Origin: CAZLMW01 sp964560875
GTDB lineage: Bacteria; Myxococcota_A; UBA9042
Direction of reading: 5' to 3'
DNA: 64,000 nt
Assembly: GCA_964560875.1 (NCBI GenBank)
Contig: CAZLMW010000032.1
Coordinates: 7,803-71,802, forward strand
Below the pieces are notes generated by a model. That model saw only the letters and a list, made by a program, of their open reading frames with translations, had not been told where the DNA came from and did no database searches. A program made the position numbers and the translations under genes. Below are positions 26,846 to 36,001 of the stretch, piece after piece. Numbering within the stretch: the first letter of the stretch is position 1; every line of letters begins with the position of its first letter.

Positions 26846-29029
26846 ATGAACCAGAACACCGGCAAGTCCGTGGCACCGCGCCCGCTTGTGCTGTTGACCG
26901 CCCTCGTCATCGGCGCCTGCAGCGGCAATGCGGCGACCGACTCTGGCAGCGGCACCGGCGGCCCCGATCCGTTCGAAGGCAAGCTCGAGAGCTCCTGCGA
27001 CAACAAGACCGGCGGCTTCGGGCTCGAGTGTTCAGCGAAAATCGACGTCTTCGACATGGCCAGTGGCGTGCTCGCCAAGAAGATCTACAACATCAACGTC
27101 GGCGACGTGGACAAGTCCGGCGAGCGTCTCTTCAAGTTCCAGATTCGCAACTCGGGCAACAAGGCGCTCGGTATCTCCAAGATCACCATGAGCTACGAGG
27201 CCGTCTCCCCGGCCGAGCAGGGCAAGCCCGCGCTGTCGTGCCTCAACGCCGGCGGACAGCCCTGCGACGGCACCACCTGGCCGATCGTCCAGCCGCTCGA
27301 CAAGGGCGGCAAACCCGCCGACTTCGCCGTTCGATTCCGCAACATGGGCGACAACAAGAAGCGCTCGGGCATCCTGCGTATCCATTCGACCGCGCAGAAC
27401 GCCAAACTCATCCAGATCGCGTTCACGACGGCGTCTGGCAACCCGCGCATCGAAGTTCAGCCGTCGCTGCTCGACTTCAAGTTCGTGCAGATCGGCTCGG
27501 AGCGTATCGAGCAGGTCAAGCTCTACAACATCGGCAACGCGGCGCTGGAGATTGGCTCGATGGAGCTCAAGCTCGACAAGGAGCTGTTCCGCATCATCGT
27601 CCAGGGCAAGGAATACACGCCAGGCCCGGTCGTGAAGTTTGACCCCAAGCTGGTCATCAAGAAGGGCGGCACGATGCCTCTCAAGGCGATCTACCGCGGC
27701 AAGGACGACAAGCCTCATAACGGCACAATCGTCCTGCACACCAACGATCCGTCGCTGCTTCACGAAGGCGGGCCCGGCCACAAGGCCATCAACGTGAAGG
27801 TCAACTCCACCGGCCCGTGCCTGCTCACCAAGCCGAGCAACGTCGTCTTTGGCGCCACGCCGCTGGGCAAGTCCGGCACCACGCTGCTCAAGCTCGAGAG
27901 CTGCGGCGACCTGCCGGTGGAAATCAGCCGGATGGCGTTCGCGGCGCCAGGTGGCGGCGAGTTTGCGATCGACTGGAAGGCGTCCAACCCGGCCAAGGCC
28001 GCGCCCAGCGACAAGGCTCCGCTCAAGATCCCCGTCAACGGCAGCGCCAACATCGCCTTGACCTACACGCCCGAAGCCGCCAACCCGGTCAAAGACGGCA
28101 AGATCATCGAGGACAAGGCGGTCATCGAAATCACCAGCAACATCATCAAGAAGGTGAGCAAGGTGAACGTGTCTGGCTTCGCTTCCAGCAGCGACTGTCC
28201 GACCGCGGTCATCAAGATCCCTGAAGGCGACACGGTTGTCCCGCAGACGCTGCTCAACCTCGATGGCGGCAACTCGTTTGCGAAGAGCGGCAAGATCACC
28301 AAGTACCGCTGGGAAGTTCAGCAGCCCAAGGGTTCGGTCGGCCTGTTCAAGCCCAACGCGCAGCTGCCCAAGGTGCAGTTCCAGCCCAACGTCGCCGGTG
28401 AGTACACGTTCCGGCTGCGTGTCTGGGACGCCACGAACAAGGAGAGCTGTGTGCCCGCCGAGAAGAAGGTGAAGGTGCTGCCCGACCAGGCCATCCACGT
28501 CGAGCTGCTTTGGAACACGCCCGGCGACCCGGACCAGAGCGACGAAGGCCCCGCAGCCGGCGCCGACCTCGACCTGCACTTCGCGCATCCGTTCGCGAGC
28601 GGGCTCGACTTCGACGGCGACAAGAAGAGCGACCCGTGGTTCGACCCGACGTACGACACGTTCTGGTACAACAAGAACCCGGAGTGGGGCAGCTACGACC
28701 CCAACGTGGACGACAACCCGAGCCTTGACCGGGACGACACCGATGGCGCCGGGCCCGAGAATTTGAACCTGACCCTGCCCGAAAACGGCATGAGCTACGC
28801 GGTCGGTGTTCACTACTTCGACGACTTCGCGAAGGGTCCGTCCACCGCCGAAGTTCGCATCTACATCTACGGTCAGCTGCAATTCCAGGTGAAGAGCGAG
28901 CCGTTGAAGAAAAAAGACATGTGGTACGTGGCCACGATCGACTGGCCGAGCGGCAACATTGCCGGGGTCAAGCCTCCCAAGGGCGGCAAGTTCTTCGTGA
29001 CCTCCAAATATCCACACCCGCAGCTGTAG
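26846..29029 (+). CDS. ASH/choice-of-anchor-D lipoprotein (paralog D)
   Basis: 727 residues, lipobox VIGA-Cys25 followed by a Ser/Asp/Gly linker. It repeats the plan of the leftward trio: an N-terminal beta domain, ASH repeats (LDFKFVQIGSER; VVFGATPLGKS), a PKD-like domain beginning CPTAVIKIPEGDTV, and a DUF2135-like end with ADLDLHFAHP, NVDDNPSLDRDDTDGAGPE and YAVGVHYFDD. It is closest in form to paralog C. The ATG has GGAG 8 nt upstream. It lies 251 bp after the small secreted gene and 39 bp before paralog E, so D and E are probably co-transcribed. Confidence 0.85.
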   Translation: MNQNTGKSVAPRPLVLLTALVIGACSGNAATDSGSGTGGPDPFEGKLESSCDNKTGGFGLECSAKIDVFDMASGVLAKKIYNINVGDVDKSGERLFKFQIRNSGNKALGISKITMSYEAVSPAEQGKPALSCLNAGGQPCDGTTWPIVQPLDKGGKPADFAVRFRNMGDNKKRSGILRIHSTAQNAKLIQIAFTTASGNPRIEVQPSLLDFKFVQIGSERIEQVKLYNIGNAALEIGSMELKLDKELFRIIVQGKEYTPGPVVKFDPKLVIKKGGTMPLKAIYRGKDDKPHNGTIVLHTNDPSLLHEGGPGHKAINVKVNSTGPCLLTKPSNVVFGATPLGKSGTTLLKLESCGDLPVEISRMAFAAPGGGEFAIDWKASNPAKAAPSDKAPLKIPVNGSANIALTYTPEAANPVKDGKIIEDKAVIEITSNIIKKVSKVNVSGFASSSDCPTAVIKIPEGDTVVPQTLLNLDGGNSFAKSGKITKYRWEVQQPKGSVGLFKPNAQLPKVQFQPNVAGEYTFRLRVWDATNKESCVPAEKKVKVLPDQAIHVELLWNTPGDPDQSDEGPAAGADLDLHFAHPFASGLDFDGDKKSDPWFDPTYDTFWYNKNPEWGSYDPNVDDNPSLDRDDTDGAGPENLNLTLPENGMSYAVGVHYFDDFAKGPSTAEVRIYIYGQLQFQVKSEPLKKKDMWYVATIDWPSGNIAGVKPPKGGKFFVTSKYPHPQL

Positions 29030-29068
29030 AGCTGACGGACGAGTTTCGAATCTACCCTTGAGGTGACC

Positions 29069-32000
29069 ATGCACCTGTCCCTGCACCGCCGCACTCCGCT
29101 GTCTTCGAAGACGGCACGCATCGCCCACGTGGCCACGGCGCTTTTTTTGAGCGTCATGCTCGCTGCTTTGGGCTGCTCTGACACACCCGGCGGCAACGGC
29201 ACGGGCGCTAGCAGTGGCGGCGGAACCAGCGGTGGCGGAACCAGCGGCGGCTTCAGCAGCAGCAGCGGCGCGAGCAGCGGCGGAACCAGCGGCGGCTTCA
29301 GCCTCGAAAAGCAGATCGAAATCGCGGTCGATCCCAAGAAGCTCGTGTTCCCCGACATCGATCCGACGGCCGATCCCTACATCATCAAGCTGCGTGTCTC
29401 GCACGCCGGCCAGAACGGCCAACTGAGCCTCGACGCCATCAAGTTCGTCCCCGACAACGGCGAGTTCACGGTCAAGAACTTCGCGCCGGCGAAGCTCGAC
29501 GTCGGCAAAGTCGTGGACTGGGACATCGTCTACAAGCCGAAGAAGTCGGGCGGCAAGGCGCTCAACCTGGTCATCACCAACAACGATTCGGACGCCGACG
29601 ACCGCGAGTTCGAGGTGCCGGTCATCGTTCAGAAGGCTACCGGCTCGATCGACATCAGCCCCAATCCCGTCGATTTCGGCCCGGTTGCGACCGGCAAGTG
29701 CGCGGACAAATCAGCCAAGCTCTACAACGTCGGCCAAAAGCCCATCAAGCTCGTTTCGGTCGACCTGTCCAAGGCGGGCAGCCCCGATTTCACCATCAAG
29801 AGCAAGCCCGATTTCACCAAGGCGATCCCGCCGGGCAAAGCCGTTGAGGTCCTGCTCACATTCTGCCCGAAACCGGGCGCCGACAACGACACGACCGAGC
29901 TCGTGGTCGAGACCGATGACGGCAAGCTGGCCATCGCCAAGGTCTTCGGCGGCGAGATCGTCCCGAAAATCACCGTCATCCCGCCGACGCTCGACTTCGG
30001 CAGCCTGAAGCTGGGCAGCAAGGGCACGCGTGCGTTCAAGGTGTTCAGCAGCGGCCTGGCCGATCTCGAAATCACCAAGATCGAGCTGTCGCCGCTTTCG
30101 AAGGTCAAGACCGTCACCTGGAGCGAGAAGGCGCCGCTCAAGCTCAAGGTCAACGGCAACAAGGTCATCAACGTCGAGCTCAAGGTCGAAAACGCGCTGC
30201 CCAATAATGGCAACGCGGTCGCCGGCATCATGCTGCACACCAACGATCCGGTTCGCCCGATCGTCAACATCCCGCTCTTCGCCCGGACCGAGTCGGGCAA
30301 GCTTGTCATCACGCCGCCGGACGTCCTCGACTTCGCCATCGCGGCCAAGGGCGTCAAGGTCGAGCGAACGGTCCACGTCGCCAACCAGGGCACCTCGCCA
30401 ATCACCGTCTCGAAGGTGATCATGCTCGACAATAGCGGCGGTGAGTTCGCGCTGATTCCCGACGGCTTCAGCCCCGCCGACGCCAGCCCGAACCCGCAAA
30501 AGCTCGGCGCCAACGCCTACACGAAGTTCAAGGTGTCGTTTAAGCCCAAGTCGAGCAGCGGCCAGGCCAAGGGCAAGATCCAAATCCAGTCCGACGATCC
30601 GACCAAGCCGGTCTGGGACGTCGTTCTGAGCGGCAAGCGGGCCGAGGGCGCCACGTGCGTCATCCAACTTATCCCGCAGATTGTGAACTTCGGCATGATC
30701 AGCTTCGGCAAGTCCAAGGTCAGCCAGATCATCATCAAGAACATCGGCACGGGCTACTGCAACTTCAAAGAGATGAAGATCAAGCACTGCCCGGCGACCG
30801 GCTTCGGTCCGCTGCAGGGGCCGCCGACGTGCAACTTCCTCGACCCGCTCACAACCTGGTTCTCGACATTCGCGCCGAGCACCAAGCTGTTCGCCCTCGG
30901 ACCGGGCGAGACGGGTAAGGCGCAGGTGCTCTTTGATGCCCCCAACGACGCGGGCTTCTTCAGCGACCCGAAGGCGATCCAGAGCTACTACGGCTTTATC
31001 GCGTTCAAGTTCGCAGACCAGGCGACGGGCTCCACCAAGTGGTACCCCAAAGACCCCAACGACAAGGCCAAGGTCAGCGGCTACAAGCCCAACCTCATCG
31101 CCAAGGTCGGCAAGTCGTCCGTTTCGGTGCTGCCCGAGTCCATCGACTTCGGTCTCGTTACCGTCGGCTGCAAATCGAAGCTCCAGTACGTCCGCGTCTA
31201 CAACACCGGCAACATTCCGGCGTACGTGACCAAGGTCGAGCTGCAGGGCTGCGGCATCGAGGTCGACAAGGTCGCGTGGCCGGGCGTTCCCAAGAAGGGG
31301 CTGGAGATCAGCAACGCCGCCCCCGCCAAGTTCGGGCTGCAATACGCGCCTCAAAACGTCGGCAAAGACACCTGCCAAATGGTCGTGACGACGGGAGTGG
31401 AAGGGCAGTGCATCTCCAACCAGGGGATCGCGACCGGCAAGGACTGCAAGGTCACCGCTGACTGCAGCGCCGGACACTGGTGCCAGGGTCAGGTCTTCTC
31501 GGTTCCGCTGGTCGGTACTGGCACGCTCCTGGATGAGTACACCGACGAGTTTGAGCAGGGCGCCGGCAAGAAAGTCGACGTGCTCTTCGTCATCGACAAC
31601 TCCGGATCGATGGGCGACGAGCAGAAGAATATCGCCAACAACTTCAAGTCGTTCGTGAGCATCGCGACGCTCTGGCAGAACGATTACCAGATCGGCGTGA
31701 CCAGCACGGACATGAAAAACGGCCTGCGGGGTCGGCTCAAGAACCTCAACGGAGACCGGATCCTGACCAAGAACAACGGCGCACCGAATAAGTTCCCGAG
31801 CATGGCGAAGTTGGGCACCAACGGTTCGGCCAACGAGCAAGGCCTTGCTGCCGCCAAGGCCGCCTTGTCCTTGCCTCACACGTTCGACACATGCACCACC
31901 AAGTGCAAGACGTGCAAGACCGATAACGACTGCCCCAACAAGCTGTTTTGCGTTGACGCTGGGGGCAAGAAGGCGTGCGGCGGCTCCAACCGCGGGTTCT

Positions 32001-32512
32001 TGCGCAAGAAGGCAGGCCTCGAGGTCGTGTTCGTGTCCGACGAGGAAGACAGCTCGACCGGATCGCTCAAGATCTACGTCGACTTCTTAAAGAATATCAA
32101 AGGATTTGCCAACAAAGGCCTGATGCACGCCCACGCCATCGTCGGCACCGGCGCGCAGGGATGCCAGGCCCAGCAGGGCAAGCGCTACATCCAGGCAGCG
32201 AAGGAGACCGGCGGCAAGATCGCCAGCATCTGCGACCAATCGTTCGCCAAGACGCTGCAGGACATCGGCAACGTGGCGTTCGGCCTCAGCCACCAGTTCT
32301 TCCTGACGATGAACGCTGAGCCCTCCACCATCAAGGTGTGGGTCAACGGCAAGCCGTGCGCGGGCCCGAGCAAGAACACGTCGTGGTTCTACGAGCCGCA
32401 GTCCAACAGCGTGGTCTTCGTCGCGGCCAACAGCGGCGGCACCTGCGTGCCCAAGAAGGGCGACAAGGTGAAGATCTACTACAAGACGTTGTGCTTCCCG
32501 AAAGGCCCGTAA
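29069..32512 (+). CDS. Large ASH-repeat lipoprotein with vWA domain (paralog E)
   Basis: 1,147 residues from the ATG at 29069 (GAGG 5 nt upstream; a GTG at 29063 is the alternative). Lipobox AALG-Cys36 is followed by a Gly/Ser/Thr linker of about 40 residues made of GGTSGG-like units. About five ASH-type repeats follow, each with a VDFG or LDFG strand (for example VDFGPVATGKC, LDFGSLKLGSK, VNFGMISFGKS, IDFGLVTVGCK). A vWA domain starts near residue 838 with the intact MIDAS motif DNSGSM. A short Cys-rich insert (CTTKCKTCKTDNDC) lies within it, and VVFVSDEEDSS is its second strand. Unlike its neighbours it lacks the DUF2135-like end. A metal-dependent protein-binding surface role is inferred. 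Confidence 0.85.
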   Translation: MHLSLHRRTPLSSKTARIAHVATALFLSVMLAALGCSDTPGGNGTGASSGGGTSGGGTSGGFSSSSGASSGGTSGGFSLEKQIEIAVDPKKLVFPDIDPTADPYIIKLRVSHAGQNGQLSLDAIKFVPDNGEFTVKNFAPAKLDVGKVVDWDIVYKPKKSGGKALNLVITNNDSDADDREFEVPVIVQKATGSIDISPNPVDFGPVATGKCADKSAKLYNVGQKPIKLVSVDLSKAGSPDFTIKSKPDFTKAIPPGKAVEVLLTFCPKPGADNDTTELVVETDDGKLAIAKVFGGEIVPKITVIPPTLDFGSLKLGSKGTRAFKVFSSGLADLEITKIELSPLSKVKTVTWSEKAPLKLKVNGNKVINVELKVENALPNNGNAVAGIMLHTNDPVRPIVNIPLFARTESGKLVITPPDVLDFAIAAKGVKVERTVHVANQGTSPITVSKVIMLDNSGGEFALIPDGFSPADASPNPQKLGANAYTKFKVSFKPKSSSGQAKGKIQIQSDDPTKPVWDVVLSGKRAEGATCVIQLIPQIVNFGMISFGKSKVSQIIIKNIGTGYCNFKEMKIKHCPATGFGPLQGPPTCNFLDPLTTWFSTFAPSTKLFALGPGETGKAQVLFDAPNDAGFFSDPKAIQSYYGFIAFKFADQATGSTKWYPKDPNDKAKVSGYKPNLIAKVGKSSVSVLPESIDFGLVTVGCKSKLQYVRVYNTGNIPAYVTKVELQGCGIEVDKVAWPGVPKKGLEISNAAPAKFGLQYAPQNVGKDTCQMVVTTGVEGQCISNQGIATGKDCKVTADCSAGHWCQGQVFSVPLVGTGTLLDEYTDEFEQGAGKKVDVLFVIDNSGSMGDEQKNIANNFKSFVSIATLWQNDYQIGVTSTDMKNGLRGRLKNLNGDRILTKNNGAPNKFPSMAKLGTNGSANEQGLAAAKAALSLPHTFDTCTTKCKTCKTDNDCPNKLFCVDAGGKKACGGSNRGFLRKKAGLEVVFVSDEEDSSTGSLKIYVDFLKNIKGFANKGLMHAHAIVGTGAQGCQAQQGKRYIQAAKETGGKIASICDQSFAKTLQDIGNVAFGLSHQFFLTMNAEPSTIKVWVNGKPCAGPSKNTSWFYEPQSNSVVFVAANSGGTCVPKKGDKVKIYYKTLCFPKGP

Positions 32513-32662
32513 CTTCGGGGCGGCGCCTTCACAAAGCAACGAGTCGCGTGACGGTTGTGCGGGTCGCGAGCCAATGGGCTTTTCGGTAGGATGCCGGCCC
32601 TCGCGACGCTGTGGGTGCGGTTGCGGGCAAGCAACGACGCAACAAATGCAATGGAGTTCTCG

Positions 32663-34651
32663 ATGGCCAGGATGACCCGCGTGGTGCTGCTCGGCGCCGC
32701 TACCTTGGCGTGGATGATGAGCGCCGCCGTACTGACCGGTTGCGGCAGTGAGGCGTCGCTCGAAGAGAAGCCGCAGATCGAATACACGATCGCCGGCCAA
32801 GCCAAGACGTCCCACAAGTTCTTCGCCGACACGACGGGCGGCCAGCTGACGCAGCAGGTCAAGGTGCTCGTGCGCAACTCCGGCCGTGGGCCGCTGAAGA
32901 TCGAAAGCATCAAGTTCAAGACGCAAAACGACTTCATGAAGATGCGCTTTCCCAAGGGCAACCCGAGCTTTCCGCTTACGCTCGCGGAAAACGAGAGCAT
33001 CCTGGTTCACGTCAACTTCACGCCGAGCCCGGATATCGAGGACAACCGCGCCGGCCGGATGGAGATCACCCACAACGACGAAGACTTCACGTCCAACCCG
33101 ATCCAGTTGACGTTTTCGGTGCAGCTCGCGGGCGCCCGGATCAGCCTTCACACCACGTCGTACACGTTCATCAACCCGAGCAAGCACAACCCGCCCGAGG
33201 CCTGCTTCAAGTTCGGCAACACGGGCAACGCGCCGCTGAAATACGAAGACGCCCAGATGGGCACCGCGACGCCTTACTACGCGATCACCAAGACGCCGAA
33301 CGCGGGCGACACGATCCCGGCGCTCGGCGACGCGGGCAACCCGAAGAACACGCCCAAGACGCTCGAGGTCTGCGTACGGCTCAAGCCCGAGTCACCCGAC
33401 AAGGACTACGGCTCATCGCTTGTGATCAAGACGTCCGACAAGAACAACTCGGCGGCCAAGATCGTGCTCAACGCCAAGTGGGAGGCGTCCAACGTCTTCA
33501 AGTTCACGTCGGACCATCCAAAGGGCGAGCTCATCTACGACTTCACAGGCGTCACGGCGGGAACCAAGACCCGCTGCGTGAACGTCTACAACGAGGGACC
33601 AGCTGGCTTCCTCATCAATACGGTGGAAGTTGTCGCGTACAACGACAAGGAGCAGAAGGCAGCCAAGCAGCAGTACGTGCCCGAGCTCTACAAGACCGAT
33701 CTCAAGGGCGACAAGGTCAAGGTCGGGCTGCCGTTCTCCGTCAACGCGTCCAAGAGCCTCGATATCTGCATGACGTTCACGTACCCGACCGACGGGACCG
33801 AGCCGATCAAAGCGCGCACGCTGGTCACCTACGTCCAGGCGAACGTGGCGGACAAAGTCGAGTTCCCCATCCTCAGCGGCAAATGCGACACCCCGCAGGC
33901 TGTGTTCGCGCCGGCATCACGTCCGCTTTGGCTGCGCGCCGAGGTTGGCAAATCTGGCACCGGCAAGTTCTTCCTCGCCAACCAGAGCTGCGCGCCGCTG
34001 ACGATCATCAAGGCGTGTGTGACGCAGACCGCCGGTGTCGGGATCAAGGACCCCTGCGCGCAGGCCAACATCCAGTCGGTTCACTTCAAGGTGAAGACCA
34101 ACACGGGACTGAAGACCATCGATCCGTGGGGCATTTTGCCGATCGAGATCGAGTTCGCGCCGCCCAATGAGAAGTTCAAGAACGTCCACCACCTGCTCAA
34201 CGTGACCTACTGCGCCGGACCGTTCAAGGCCAACGCGTGCGGCGGCGGCGGTACCGTGAACGCGGTGCTCAACCTCGACGGCTACATCGGCAAGAACGAC
34301 AAGACGGAAGGGGTCTTGTCCCCGACGCTCAAGCTCGCCGTCGCCGAAAACCAGAAGGCCACGGTGGGCGCGCCTCTGAAGCTCGAAGCCATCGGCAAAG
34401 AGGGCAGCTACCCGATCGCGAGCAGCGGCGGTTACCTGTGGATGCTCAGCAAGCGACCCAAGGGCAGCAAGCTGTGGCTGACCTCCGATTTCCAGGTCTC
34501 CAACGAGCCGTGGATGACGATTAAACCCGACGCCGCCGGCGAGTACGAAATCACCGGCGCCGTGCAGACTTTCGACACCCAGACGCCCAGCAACCTCGCC
34601 TGGAGCGACCAGGTTGCGCTGACGTTCAAGGTGGCGGCCGCGAGCAAGTAG
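32663..34651 (+). CDS. ASH-type lipoprotein (paralog F, diverged)
   Basis: 662 residues from the ATG at 32663, chosen for GGAG 6 nt upstream; ATGs at 32651 and 32672 are alternatives. Lipobox VLTG-Cys27. The body is a chain of immunoglobulin-like ASH domains (TYTFINPSKHNPPEACFKFG, DFTGVTAGTKTRC and LWLRAEVGKSGTGKF each look like the first strands). It ends in a PKD-like segment (PTLKLAVAENQKATVGAPL to AGEYEITGAVQTF). It lacks the DUF2135-like domain. It is 150 bp after paralog E, and arginine deiminase starts 39 bp downstream on the same strand. Confidence 0.82.
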   Translation: MARMTRVVLLGAATLAWMMSAAVLTGCGSEASLEEKPQIEYTIAGQAKTSHKFFADTTGGQLTQQVKVLVRNSGRGPLKIESIKFKTQNDFMKMRFPKGNPSFPLTLAENESILVHVNFTPSPDIEDNRAGRMEITHNDEDFTSNPIQLTFSVQLAGARISLHTTSYTFINPSKHNPPEACFKFGNTGNAPLKYEDAQMGTATPYYAITKTPNAGDTIPALGDAGNPKNTPKTLEVCVRLKPESPDKDYGSSLVIKTSDKNNSAAKIVLNAKWEASNVFKFTSDHPKGELIYDFTGVTAGTKTRCVNVYNEGPAGFLINTVEVVAYNDKEQKAAKQQYVPELYKTDLKGDKVKVGLPFSVNASKSLDICMTFTYPTDGTEPIKARTLVTYVQANVADKVEFPILSGKCDTPQAVFAPASRPLWLRAEVGKSGTGKFFLANQSCAPLTIIKACVTQTAGVGIKDPCAQANIQSVHFKVKTNTGLKTIDPWGILPIEIEFAPPNEKFKNVHHLLNVTYCAGPFKANACGGGGTVNAVLNLDGYIGKNDKTEGVLSPTLKLAVAENQKATVGAPLKLEAIGKEGSYPIASSGGYLWMLSKRPKGSKLWLTSDFQVSNEPWMTIKPDAAGEYEITGAVQTFDTQTPSNLAWSDQVALTFKVAAASK

Positions 34652-34690
34652 GTCGATGCGCGCCTCGATACGACGCCTGGCGGAACTTCG

Positions 34691-36001
34691 TTGACCGACG
34701 TCGTCGAACCCGGCCGTGATGGCCTCGTCGGCGCGGACGATGATGTCGCGCGCTTACGACGATGTGTCGTCTTTGGGCCCGGCGCTGAGTTCGATCGCCT
34801 CCGGCCCAGCCACATCGAATCGTCGCGTCACGCGTCCGACGGCACGCTCCGGGCCAACCCCGATTATCTGCTGTTCGACGATCTCGTCTTGACCGAGGCG
34901 CTCGCCGACGAGCACGCAAGCTTGCGCGACGTGATCCGCGCGGCCGTCGGCGATGACAACCTGCTCGATCTTCGCGACCTGCTGCGCCGCCTCCTCTGGC
35001 CGACCGCATTTCGCGAGCGCGTTATCGCCGCCGTTGTCGACCTCGAACACGACCTCTTTGGCGTGGATATCTCGGCTTCCCGAACGCGTCTGCTCGAGCT
35101 GCCGCCGTCCAGTCTCGCCGATGCATTGATCAGCGGCGTGGTGCCCGAATCCGGCCAACAGGTGCTGCGCTGGCCGATGCCGAACTGGCTGTTTGCGCGG
35201 GACTGTTTTGCCGTCGCCGCAAACGCCATCGTGGTCGGTTATCCCCGTCATCGCGCCCGGCTTCGGGACGGCTTGCTTGCGCGCGCAATCGTTCGCTATC
35301 ACCCGCTGCTCGCAGGCGTCGACCTGATCGATCTTGAATCCGGCGGCGAAGAGCCGTGCTTCTTCGAGGGCGGCGATCTCGTGTTGCCCGCACCCTCGGT
35401 CGCCCTCATCGGAATCGGCATCCGCACCAACGAGGCTGGCGCGCAAGTGATCGCCCAGGCGCTCGCGGATCGCGGCTACAAACACGTTCTTGGCGTGCGT
35501 TTGCCGCTGCGTCGGGGCGCGATGCACCTGGACACGATCTTCACGATGATCGACCGCGACGCCGCCATCGTTTTCCCCGAAGCGTTTGATCCCAGGTCCG
35601 CCGCCGAGGACCGCGTCGAAGTCATCGACCTGCTGGACGGGGGCACCTCGCGCGGCTGTGATCTCGTTGGCGCGCTCGGTCGTGTCGGGGTTTCATTGAC
35701 GACTATCGCGTGCGGCGACGGCGATCCGATCGCGGCGGCTCGCGAGCAATGGACCGACGGCGCCAACGCGTTCTGCCTCGGACCGGGCCGTATCGTCCTG
35801 TATGCGCGAAACCGCGTCACGCTTCGTGCTCTCAACCGGGCCGGCTACGAGATTCTCACGCCGACCGAGTTTTGCCGCAACGCCGAGCTCTTGATGGCCG
35901 GTTCGAGACGCTTCGTCGTCGCGCTGACGGGATTTGAGCTGTCACGGGGTCGCGGCGGCCCCCGATGCCTTACGCTGCCCCTCGCTCGCCGCCGCAATTG
36001 A
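34691..36001 (+). CDS. arcA: Arginine deiminase
   Basis: Hydrolyses L-arginine to L-citrulline and ammonia in the cytoplasm. The 436-residue product has the family motifs in order: LLFDD near residue 60, the substrate-binding FARDCF (usually FTRD), EGGD, HLDTIFTMID with the catalytic His, and the C-terminal GRGGPRCLTLPL with nucleophile Cys426. It starts at TTG (34691) with only a weak GGCGGA before it; no other in-frame start exists upstream. Genes for ornithine carbamoyltransferase and carbamate kinase are not beside it, so it is not in a usual arc operon. Its last 60 bp overlap the antisense HEAT lipoprotein gene. Confidence 0.93.
   Translation: MTDVVEPGRDGLVGADDDVARLRRCVVFGPGAEFDRLRPSHIESSRHASDGTLRANPDYLLFDDLVLTEALADEHASLRDVIRAAVGDDNLLDLRDLLRRLLWPTAFRERVIAAVVDLEHDLFGVDISASRTRLLELPPSSLADALISGVVPESGQQVLRWPMPNWLFARDCFAVAANAIVVGYPRHRARLRDGLLARAIVRYHPLLAGVDLIDLESGGEEPCFFEGGDLVLPAPSVALIGIGIRTNEAGAQVIAQALADRGYKHVLGVRLPLRRGAMHLDTIFTMIDRDAAIVFPEAFDPRSAAEDRVEVIDLLDGGTSRGCDLVGALGRVGVSLTTIACGDGDPIAAAREQWTDGANAFCLGPGRIVLYARNRVTLRALNRAGYEILTPTEFCRNAELLMAGSRRFVVALTGFELSRGRGGPRCLTLPLARRRN

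Noticed and set aside
34691..36001. Amidinotransferase instead of arginine deiminase
   Set aside because: The order FARD, EGGD, HLDTIF and C-terminal GRGGPRC fits arginine deiminase, with the nucleophile Cys near the end.
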